Origin: Bacillota bacterium | GTDB lineage: Bacteria; Bacillota; Clostridia; Lachnospirales; Lachnospiraceae | Direction: 5' to 3' | DNA: 54,542 nt | NCBI GenBank assembly: GCA_023411225.1 | Contig: JAEYPA010000040.1 | Span: 1-54,542 of the forward strand | Part shown: positions 40,539 to 47,708 of the stretch, in pieces | Position numbering within the stretch: the first letter of the stretch is position 1 | Layout: each line of letters opens with the position of its first letter | Position numbers and translations under genes: made by a program | The notes under the pieces: model-generated | Database searches by the model: none | What the model was told of the DNA's origin: nothing | What the model saw: only the letters and a program-made list of their open reading frames with translations

Positions 40539-40775
40539 ATGGCAACCAAACAAGTGGAAAACTTAGTTCAATTACTAGATGGTTATGTTGAAAAGGGTGG
40601 TCATCACCTAAATGTAAATGTATTCACTAAAGAAACTTTATTAGACGCACAAGCTCATCCTGAAAAGTATCCTCAGCTTACCGTTCGTGTTTCCGGCTAT
40701 GCCGTAAACTTCAATAAACTGACAAAGGAACAGCAGGACGACGTAATTTCCCGTACTTTCCACCAGAATATATAA
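40539..40775 (+). CDS. Free-standing glycyl-radical domain of pyruvate formate-lyase
   Basis: 78 residues with a strong ribosome binding site (AGGAGG overlapping the previous stop, seven bases before the ATG). The whole protein matches the C-terminal end of PFL: LLDGYVEKGGHHLNVNV, TLLDAQAHPEKYPQLT, the radical loop RVSGYAVNF with Gly53, then LTKEQQDDVISRTFH. It is also similar to GrcA/YfiD, the spare radical part that rescues oxygen-cut PFL in enterobacteria. Here, however, no full-length PFL exists in the operon, so it is probably an obligatory subunit. Its stop is one base before pflA. Confidence 0.93.
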   Translation: MATKQVENLVQLLDGYVEKGGHHLNVNVFTKETLLDAQAHPEKYPQLTVRVSGYAVNFNKLTKEQQDDVISRTFHQNI

Positions 40776-40776
40776 G

Positions 40777-41523
40777 ATGAAAGGCCGAATTCATTCTATT
40801 GAAAGTTTCGGCACAGTAGATGGCCCAGGAATCCGCTTAGTAGTATTTACCCAAGGATGCCCTCTTCGTTGTAAATATTGTCATAATCCAGATACCTGGA
40901 ACTATGAGGGTGGTACCCTTATGGAGGTATCTGAAATACTAGAAGTCTATGAGGGTTATAAGGAATTCTTAAAAAATGGGGGGATAACCGTTACGGGCGG
41001 TGAACCCCTGTTACAAATGGATTTTCTTATAGAGCTATTTACGAAGTGTAAAGAAAGAGGAATCCATACCTGCATAGATACCTCAGGAGCAGTTTTTCAG
41101 CCTAATAACAAATTTCAACAAGAGAAACTTACCAAGCTTATGGCAGTAACGGATTTGGTGCTATTAGACATTAAACACATCAATTCCGAAAAGCACAAGG
41201 ATCTCACTGGGGCAGATAACAAAGGTATTCTGGCTTTTGCACAGTATCTAGATGACAATCAGATTCCTGTGTGGATTCGTCATGTGGTAGTCCCTGGAAT
41301 CACCCTAAAGGATGAGGATTTATATGACCTGGGATACTTTCTGGGACAGTTTAAGAATATAAAGGCACTGGATGTACTTCCTTATCACACCATGGGTAAA
41401 GTGAAATATGAAAGCCTTGGAATTCCTTATCCTCTAGATGGAGTGCCTGCAGCTACCAATGATGAAGCAATTCACGCCAGAAATCAGATTCTTAAGGGTA
41501 TGAAAAAACGTATTAAAGAGTAA
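40777..41523 (+). CDS. pflA: Pyruvate formate-lyase activating enzyme
   Basis: 248 residues, normal for PFL-AE. The radical SAM cluster motif is C28, C32, C35 (CPLRCKYCHNPDTW), and VTGGEPLLQ binds SAM. Using reduced ferredoxin or flavodoxin and S-adenosylmethionine, it abstracts H from the radical Gly, here on the separate 78-residue protein. The ATG begins one base after the previous stop codon, with no clear ribosome binding site of its own, so translation probably depends on ribosomes finishing the radical-domain gene. Confidence 0.97.
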   Translation: MKGRIHSIESFGTVDGPGIRLVVFTQGCPLRCKYCHNPDTWNYEGGTLMEVSEILEVYEGYKEFLKNGGITVTGGEPLLQMDFLIELFTKCKERGIHTCIDTSGAVFQPNNKFQQEKLTKLMAVTDLVLLDIKHINSEKHKDLTGADNKGILAFAQYLDDNQIPVWIRHVVVPGITLKDEDLYDLGYFLGQFKNIKALDVLPYHTMGKVKYESLGIPYPLDGVPAATNDEAIHARNQILKGMKKRIKE

Positions 41524-41579
41524 GAGGAGCACATTAGTATCTCCTCCTATGTTCAAAATAAAAAACCTGTCCTAAACTA

Positions 41580-41608
41580 TTGTATTATTAGTACTTTTAA
41601 GTTAAAAT
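41580..41608 (+). promoter_or_regulatory. Promoter of the ferredoxin gene
   Basis: TTGTAT (41580-41585), 17-base spacer, TAAAAT (41603-41608), about 35 bases before the ferredoxin start. Read-through from pflA is also possible, as only a GAGGAG/CTCCTC stem without a T-run lies between (41524-41548). Confidence 0.65.
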
Positions 41609-41643
41609 ATAACCGAGTTTTATTATAAAAGGAGGATAATATT

Positions 41644-41811
41644 ATGGCACATGTAATTAAAGATACTTGTATCAGCTGTGGAGCTTGTGAAGCAGAATGT
41701 CCAGTTAGCGCAATTGCTGCAGGAGATAGCCAATACGAAATCAATCCAGACGTATGTATCGATTGTGGTGCTTGCGCAGCAGTTTGCCCAACAGAATCCA
41801 TCGAAGGCTAA
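41644..41811 (+). CDS. 2[4Fe-4S] ferredoxin
   Basis: 55 residues, the length of clostridial ferredoxin. It has two complete cluster motifs, CISCGACEAECP and CIDCGACAAVCP. AAAGGAGG precedes the ATG. This soluble carrier is reduced by pyruvate:ferredoxin oxidoreductase or hydrogenases and can feed the Rnf complex encoded at 6540-11707. Its place after pflA suggests it may also supply electrons to the PFL activase, which is inference. Confidence 0.96.
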   Translation: MAHVIKDTCISCGACEAECPVSAIAAGDSQYEINPDVCIDCGACAAVCPTESIEG

Positions 41812-41864
41812 TCATAGATTGTATGAACAGCCTCATGGCTACTAGCAGATATGAAACGAATGAA

Positions 41865-41919
41865 AGGAGCTGATAGCACTTTTGAACAACTTGTGCAGCA
41901 GCCCCTTTTTTTGTTCTAG
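41865..41919 (+). terminator. Terminator of the ferredoxin gene
   Basis: GGAGCTG..AGCAC and GTGC..CAGCCCC arms form a stem with one internal loop, followed by seven T. Confidence 0.75.
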
Positions 41920-42034
41920 AAGAAAACGGACAAGTCCATATGTAATTGTGCACATCCTAACGGAATGTTTTATATACAATAAATTCTGTAAATTTCATGT
42001 CATACAAATAGTATCTTTCTATATATGCATTCTT

Positions 42035-42730
42035 TTATTCTTTTCCAAATAAGCGTTTCTTCTTTTTCTTAGAAGTAGTAGCAGCTACTTCCTGCCTGCT
42101 TTTCTGGACTCCCCGTATGGTCTCATCCAGTTTCTTAAAGCGCTCTTCTTCGCGATCCTCTCTGATACGAAGTAAATAATCCATCTCCTTTACAACGGAA
42201 TCCGTCACGCGTTCTGTTACTGCCTCAGTAATCTCAACATTATTCTCTCTTACAGCATCTAACATAATACGCTTCATAATATCCTGAAACTGATTCATCT
42301 TCTCCGTAGTACTCGGTTTTACGGACAGACTATGCCTTTTCGCTTCCACCAACTGAGAATTATCTTGTCCCATTTCAGAACCATCTGTCTCCTGCCCATT
42401 CCCCAGATCCTTCTCATTCGTCCCTGCTATGTTCAGCCCCATTGCACGAAGATTCATCTCATCCTTCAACTTAAGAATACCTACCTGATCTAAATCATCC
42501 AGTTTCTTTATATCCGGAAGCAACAGCTTTATAGCCTTCAGTTGGTAACCCAGATCCTTTAATTCCTTTATCTTAAGAAATAGGTTAATATGCTCTTCAC
42601 TATAACATCTATGTCCCATATTGTTACGATTTATAGTAAGATTCAATTCCTCTTCCCAATAGCGAATTGTATGCGATTTAATATTCGTCTTCTCGACTAC
42701 TTGTGAGATCACATAGATATTGTCGTCCAT
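42035..42730 (-). CDS. MerR-type transcriptional regulator
   Basis: 231 residues. The N-terminal winged helix has the MerR pattern YVISQVVEKTNIKSHTIRYWEEE...RNNMGHRCYSEEHI. A coiled-coil region and an unconserved C-terminal half rich in Glu, Arg and Lys follow, ending in a basic tail (KKKKKRLFGKE). No metal-binding Cys set or drug-binding domain is visible, so the ligand is unknown. GGAGGG precedes the ATG. It is divergent from the XRE/ABC operon. Confidence 0.85.
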   Translation of the reverse strand: MDDNIYVISQVVEKTNIKSHTIRYWEEELNLTINRNNMGHRCYSEEHINLFLKIKELKDLGYQLKAIKLLLPDIKKLDDLDQVGILKLKDEMNLRAMGLNIAGTNEKDLGNGQETDGSEMGQDNSQLVEAKRHSLSVKPSTTEKMNQFQDIMKRIMLDAVRENNVEITEAVTERVTDSVVKEMDYLLRIREDREEERFKKLDETIRGVQKSRQEVAATTSKKKKKRLFGKE

Positions 42731-42757
42731 ACGATACCCTCCTTTATCATACTTTAA

Positions 42758-42785
42758 ATTATAACATAGGAAGAATGATTTTCAA
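42758..42785 (-). promoter_or_regulatory. Promoter of the MerR-type gene
   Basis: Minus strand: TTGAAA (42780-42785), 16-base spacer, TATAAT (42758-42763). Confidence 0.65.
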
Positions 42786-42928
42786 TAAAATTTCCATTTA
42801 TTTACATAGTTTCTATCGACATGGAGTTTGTCCATGTGCTATAAACAAACATTCTTTGAAGAAGATAATGATTTTATCAACTATACCATTGGTAAAAAAG
42901 TATTTTCACTAACTTTACTAGTAATATC

Positions 42929-42957
42929 TTTCCAATCTTACACAGAGCAGCTATAAT
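42929..42957 (+). promoter_or_regulatory. Promoter of the XRE/ABC operon
   Basis: TTTCCA (42929-42934, weak), 17-base spacer, TATAAT (42952-42957), 22 bases before the ATG. Confidence 0.55.
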
Positions 42958-42978
42958 ACAGATAAAGGAGGAATAAAT

Positions 42979-44052
42979 ATGAAATTAAGAACAAGTGAAA
43001 CCATACGTTCCAACCGAAAAAGGATGAATCTTACACAGGAACAACTGGCAGAAGCCGTAGGGGTTACGGTAGGCGCCGTATCCAAATGGGAATCAGGATT
43101 ATCCTCTCCCGATATTACCATGCTTCCTATTTTGGCAGATTTCTTTGAGATATCTATAGATGTCCTATTGGGATATCAATTAGAATGCAGAACAGTAAAG
43201 TCTGCTACTGAGAAAATACATAATCTGTGCCTCTTAAAAAAATATAGCGAGGGTATCGTGGAAGCCGAGAAAGCCTTGCAAAGGTTTCCTAACAACTTTG
43301 AATTAGTTTACCAAAGTGCAGAGTTATATCTTCTTCATGGACTAAAAGAAAAAAATCACTCTTCCCTACAGAAGTCTCTTGACTTATATAATCAGGCATG
43401 TACTCTGATTTCACAAAACACGGATTCTAAGATTAGTGAGCTACAGATTCAGTCTTGCATTGGGTCAATATATGTCTCTTTAGGAGAGCTGGACCGTGGC
43501 ATAGAACATCTAAAAAAACATAACTCCTGTGGAATCAATAACGGTCTGATTGGATTTCTATTAACTCAGAAAGAAGATTACGATGAAGCACTACCCTTAC
43601 TTTCTGATAGCCTACCTGAAAGTTTAGTATCTTTATTTCGTACCTCACTTGGCCTGGCATTATACTATGAACATCATAAAGATTATCTCTTAGGCATAGA
43701 GGTTCTACAGTGGATGTATGATACCATTAAGGGGCTAAAATATCCTGGTCGAATCTCCTATCTAGATAAGGTTCTAGTGATATTACTTACAGCCTGTGCA
43801 AAGATTGCTGCAGCTATGAAAGATGAAAAGCAGACGGAGGGATTCTTAAAAGAGGCACTTGCCATTGCAGAAGAGTATGATGCAGCTTCTGATTACTCTG
43901 CCTCTGACTTTAAGTTTTACCACGGAAAAGATATGTCTCTGGGAGATGATTTTGGTGAAACTGCGCTAAAGGGAATTGAACATTCTTTAAATATAGATAA
44001 ATCTGATAACCCTATTCTTACAACCATTTGGAGGAAGTTAAATAATGAATGA
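42979..44052 (+). CDS. XRE-family regulator with C-terminal TPR-like helical domain
   Basis: 357 residues. The N-terminal helix-turn-helix (6-65, RMNLTQEQLAEAVGVTVGAVSKWESG) is followed by about 280 residues of helical repeats resembling TPR units (e.g. YSEGIVEAEKALQRFPNN, ALPLLSDSLPESLVSLFRTSLG). This layout occurs in regulators that sense peptides or partner proteins. Its last eight bases overlap the ABC exporter gene, so it probably controls that gene. AAAGGAGG precedes the ATG. Confidence 0.88.
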   Translation: MKLRTSETIRSNRKRMNLTQEQLAEAVGVTVGAVSKWESGLSSPDITMLPILADFFEISIDVLLGYQLECRTVKSATEKIHNLCLLKKYSEGIVEAEKALQRFPNNFELVYQSAELYLLHGLKEKNHSSLQKSLDLYNQACTLISQNTDSKISELQIQSCIGSIYVSLGELDRGIEHLKKHNSCGINNGLIGFLLTQKEDYDEALPLLSDSLPESLVSLFRTSLGLALYYEHHKDYLLGIEVLQWMYDTIKGLKYPGRISYLDKVLVILLTACAKIAAAMKDEKQTEGFLKEALAIAEEYDAASDYSASDFKFYHGKDMSLGDDFGETALKGIEHSLNIDKSDNPILTTIWRKLNNE

Positions 44053-45763
44053 TACCAGCACTCTAATGAAACAGTTTCAACATCAGTTCTACCGCTCTAA
44101 CAAAGGTAATTTGTTCCTAGGTCTTGTTTCTATGTTACTCCTAGCTTGTGGCAATCTGGCTGTCTCCTGGCTACTACAACAAATAATCGACATCGCTGCT
44201 GGGGTTCCTGGACGATTTACTTTATTACAACTAACTTATATTAGTCTAGCCATCACTGTAGGATTTGTACTTACGTTAATATTAAAATACCATACAACTC
44301 CCCGTTTTATTAAGACGGCAATGGAACAGTATAAGAACTTTGCCTTTCGTAATCTGACAAATAAGGGCATTCATTCCTTTACAGCTGAGAATACCTCTTC
44401 CTACGTTTCTGCCCTATCCAATGATGCAACTAGTATAGAGGTTAATTATCTGTCTAAGCTCTTTCCTGTTGCTCAGGAGATGTTTCTCTTTATTGGTGCC
44501 CTCCTACTTATGATATACTACAGTCCGTTTCTTACCCTGATTGCCTTCCTCCTGTCCCTATTTCCTGTCATCGCTTCTCTTCTGATTGGTGATCGTCTCT
44601 CCATTCAGGAAAAGGTAGTATCTGATCAAAATGGAAGATTAATTGATACTCTAAAAGATATGTTGTTGGGATTCTCAGTAATAAAAAGTTTTAAATCAGA
44701 ACGAGAAGCTCTGTCTCTCTATGCAAAAAGGAATGCTGAGGCAGAGGAATCCAAATGTAAAAGTAAAAAAATTCAGATATTGATTGAAATTTTTGGTACT
44801 ATAGCTGGAATAATAGCACAATTTGGTGTTTTCCTTGTTGGTGCCTATCTGGCATCTACAGGAACAACCATTACTGCCGGAGTTGTACTTATCTTTCTTC
44901 AACTAATGAATTATGTGATTAGTCCTATTTCAAGTGTACCTCAGATACTTGCCAGTCGAAAGGCATCCATGGCTTTACTGGAAAAGATGGCCTCTGCTAT
45001 TAACTCTAATGTACGTGCAGAAGGATCTGTTGTGTGTAGTAAACTAGATACAGCCATCGAGGTTAAGAATCTCTCCTTTGGCTATGATAAGGAAAATCCT
45101 GTTTTAGAAGATATTCATATGCGTTTTGAAGCTGGTAAGAGTTATGCTATTGTAGGAGGCTCAGGAAGTGGCAAATCCACCTTGTTAAACCTATTATCAG
45201 GCGGCTTTGAAGGTTATGAAGGTGAGATTCTGTTTGATGATAATGAACTGCATTCCATTCACTCTGATTCTTTATATGGCCTGGTTTCTATGGTCCAACA
45301 GAATGTTTTTATCTTTAATAATACCGTGTCTCATAATATTACAATGTTTCACGATTTTCCAGAAGAGATGCTTAATAAAGCCATTCATATGGCCGGATTA
45401 GATACATTGATTCAAGAACGTGGGATAGAATATCCGTGTGGTGAAAATGGTTCCGGACTGTCTGGTGGGGAGCGACAGCGTATCTCTATAGCACGCTGCC
45501 TCCTTCGCAATAGTTCCGTTATGTTAGTGGATGAAGCAACTGCCTCACTAGACACAGAAACAGCCTTTTCCATTACAAATTCTATCCTGGATCTATCAGA
45601 CTTGACGCGTATTATTGTAACCCACAGATTAGAGGAGGCCCTGTTGCAAAGATATGATCAGATTTACGTTTTAAAAGACGGTCGTTTAAATGAGTACGGT
45701 ACCTTTGAAGAGCTAATGAAGAAAAAGGGATATTTCTACTCTCTTTATACCATCGCACAATAA
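44045..45763 (+). CDS. ABC exporter with fused membrane and ATPase domains
   Basis: 572 residues. Residues 1-320 carry six membrane helices of the type I exporter fold. The C-terminal ATPase has Walker A VGGSGSGKST, Q-loop SMVQQNVF, signature LSGGERQRIS and Walker B VMLVDEATASLD. It works as a homodimer or heterodimer to export a lipid, peptide or drug. There is no C39 peptidase domain, so it is not a leader-cleaving bacteriocin exporter. No precursor peptide gene was found beside it. Confidence 0.93.
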   Translation: MNDTSTLMKQFQHQFYRSNKGNLFLGLVSMLLLACGNLAVSWLLQQIIDIAAGVPGRFTLLQLTYISLAITVGFVLTLILKYHTTPRFIKTAMEQYKNFAFRNLTNKGIHSFTAENTSSYVSALSNDATSIEVNYLSKLFPVAQEMFLFIGALLLMIYYSPFLTLIAFLLSLFPVIASLLIGDRLSIQEKVVSDQNGRLIDTLKDMLLGFSVIKSFKSEREALSLYAKRNAEAEESKCKSKKIQILIEIFGTIAGIIAQFGVFLVGAYLASTGTTITAGVVLIFLQLMNYVISPISSVPQILASRKASMALLEKMASAINSNVRAEGSVVCSKLDTAIEVKNLSFGYDKENPVLEDIHMRFEAGKSYAIVGGSGSGKSTLLNLLSGGFEGYEGEILFDDNELHSIHSDSLYGLVSMVQQNVFIFNNTVSHNITMFHDFPEEMLNKAIHMAGLDTLIQERGIEYPCGENGSGLSGGERQRISIARCLLRNSSVMLVDEATASLDTETAFSITNSILDLSDLTRIIVTHRLEEALLQRYDQIYVLKDGRLNEYGTFEELMKKKGYFYSLYTIAQ

Positions 45764-45821
45764 AGGCTATTGATAGGCTTTATTCTATCCGCCTACATCG
45801 TAGCTTGTATGGAGCCAAGAA

Positions 45822-45854
45822 ACAGGGCTGCAATGCTAAGCATTGCAACCCTGT
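45822..45854. terminator. Hairpin between the convergent ABC exporter and dnaB genes
   Basis: ACAGGGCTGCAATGC and GCATTGCAACCCTGT pair around a TAA loop (one mismatch). T-runs are poor, but placement between convergent genes supports a terminator. Confidence 0.65.
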
Positions 45855-45875
45855 GATAAACTAACTTTCCTATTT

Positions 45876-47231
45876 CTATTCTTCTTGACGGTCGTAATAG
45901 CTTCTATCCAGATTTGCAAATTTGGTGTATTCAGAAAGCCATCTTAGCTTTACAGTGCCGGTTGGACCATTTCTCTGCTTACCAATAATGATTTCAGATA
46001 CTCCGGCATCCTTAGATTCTTTATTATAGTAATCATCCCGGTAGATGAACATAACAACGTCAGCATCCTGCTCGATGGCTCCAGATTCACGAAGGTCCGA
46101 CATCATAGGACGTTTATCTGGTCTCTGCTCCACTGCACGGCTTAACTGAGATAAGGCAATCACCGGTGCATTCACTTCCCTGGCAAGGGATTTTAAGGAA
46201 CGAGAAATCTCTGCAACCTCCTGCTGCTTAGACTCTGCTCGGCGACTACCACCTGACATTAATTGCAGGTAGTCTATGATAATAAGCCCCAAGTTATTCT
46301 CTAGCTTCAGTTTACGGCACTTACTTCTAAGCTCCTGTACGGTAATACCCGGCGTATCGTCAATCACCAGACTAGAATCCCCAATATCCTTGGCAGACTC
46401 CACAATCTTCATCCAATCCTCATCCTGCAGGTCACCAGTACGAATTGCCTGAGAATCTACCTTAGAGTTCATGGAAATAATACGTTTTACCAACTGATCC
46501 TTACTCATTTCCAAAGAAAAGATAACTGTACTGATTTTGTGTTTAACCGCTACATTCTCAGCGATATTTAATACAAAGGCTGTCTTACCCATTGACGGTC
46601 TGGCAGCTACAATAATCAAATCTGAAGGCTGTAAGCCTGCTGTCTTATAATCCAAATCATAAAAGCCGGTGGGAACACCGGTTACACTACCCTTATTCTT
46701 GGCAGCTGATTCAATGCTTTCCAGAGACTGAATAACGACATCCTTAATACTGACAAAATCCCCTGTAGAACGATTCTGAACAATATCAAACACCTGTTTT
46801 TCAGCGCTTTCCAAGATTGCTTCTGTCTTATCTTTATTCAAATAACAGTCATTGGCAATGCCTTCAGTTATTCGAATCATTCTTCTTAAAAGAGCCTTTT
46901 CTTTTACAATATTCGCATAATATTTGACATTAGCGGACGTTGGAACGGCACTGATAAGCTCCCTAATAAACTCAACGCTACAAAGTTCCTCAGGAATATC
47001 CTTTTCCTTCACTTTATCTTGAAGTGTAACCAAGTCTACAGGCTTCCCTTCGTTATAAAGCTCTATCATTGCATCAAATAGGATTCCATATTGATTCTGG
47101 TAAAAATCTTCCCCTATTAGCAATTCTGAGGCTGAAGTTATGGCATCCTTATCCATAATCATAGAGCCAATAACAGATCTCTCTGCTTCAATATTATGGG
47201 GAAGAACCCTCTTAATCAATGCCTCTTCCAT
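45876..47231 (-). CDS. dnaB: Replicative DNA helicase DnaB
   Basis: 451 residues. The N-terminal collar domain (HNIEAERSVIGSMIMDKDAI) is followed by a RecA-type motor with Walker A ARPSMGKTAF, LIIIDYLQLMSGG, the Walker-B-region segment, and DLRESGAIEQDADVV. It is the hexameric fork helicase loaded by a DnaI-type protein such as that at 29435. No intein interrupts it. It follows rplI by 28 bases in the common Firmicutes order gdpP-rplI-dnaB. Confidence 0.97.
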   Translation of the reverse strand: MEEALIKRVLPHNIEAERSVIGSMIMDKDAITSASELLIGEDFYQNQYGILFDAMIELYNEGKPVDLVTLQDKVKEKDIPEELCSVEFIRELISAVPTSANVKYYANIVKEKALLRRMIRITEGIANDCYLNKDKTEAILESAEKQVFDIVQNRSTGDFVSIKDVVIQSLESIESAAKNKGSVTGVPTGFYDLDYKTAGLQPSDLIIVAARPSMGKTAFVLNIAENVAVKHKISTVIFSLEMSKDQLVKRIISMNSKVDSQAIRTGDLQDEDWMKIVESAKDIGDSSLVIDDTPGITVQELRSKCRKLKLENNLGLIIIDYLQLMSGGSRRAESKQQEVAEISRSLKSLAREVNAPVIALSQLSRAVEQRPDKRPMMSDLRESGAIEQDADVVMFIYRDDYYNKESKDAGVSEIIIGKQRNGPTGTVKLRWLSEYTKFANLDRSYYDRQEE

Positions 47232-47259
47232 ACTTATCTCCTACTCTTTCCTCACTTGT

Positions 47260-47706
47260 TTATGCTTCTATAACCTTCACTTTAAGTTCACCATTTACCT
47301 TTGGATGAACCTTAATGGTTACCATATAAACTCCAATACTCTTGATTGGATCCTTTAACGACATCTTCTTCTTATCAATATCTAAACCTAGCTGTTCTTT
47401 GGCTGCTGTCGCGATTTCCTTGGTGGAAATAGAACCAAAGGTTCTTCCATCATTTCCAGCTTTAAGCTTCACTTCTACTGCTTTATCTTTCAGACTTTCT
47501 GCAAACGCCTTTGCCTGGTCGTATTGTTCTTGTTTTTGTCTCTCTTCATTGGCCTTTTGCAGCTTTAAGTCATTTTTATTCTTATTCGTTGCCTCAACTC
47601 CCAATTTCTTTGGAATAATAAAGTTTCTGGCATAACCTTCATTTACGCTTACAATCTCACCTTTTTTTCCTAGTGATTTCACATCCTGTAATAAAATAAT
47701 GTCCAT
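47260..47706 (-). CDS. rplI: 50S ribosomal protein L9
   Basis: 148 residues. It starts MDIILLQDVKSLGKKGEIV and has the N-terminal rRNA-binding domain with the signature GYARNFIIPKKLG, a long connecting helix, and a C-terminal domain. It lies two bases after gdpP and is likely translationally linked to it. Confidence 0.97.
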   Translation of the reverse strand: MDIILLQDVKSLGKKGEIVSVNEGYARNFIIPKKLGVEATNKNKNDLKLQKANEERQKQEQYDQAKAFAESLKDKAVEVKLKAGNDGRTFGSISTKEIATAAKEQLGLDIDKKKMSLKDPIKSIGVYMVTIKVHPKVNGELKVKVIEA

Positions 47707-47708
47707 TT

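Noticed and set aside
40318..40780. Frameshift or nonsense mutation breaking a normal pflB
   Set aside because: The core and radical-domain genes are in the same frame, but several stops lie between them. Each downstream gene has its own start and a plausible ribosome binding site. The core ends at a domain border and a third intact gene lies between, so simple breakage does not explain it.
41524..41548. Terminator after pflA
   Set aside because: GAGGAG/CTCCTC arms exist, but the stem is only 6 bp with an 11-base loop and no T-run follows.
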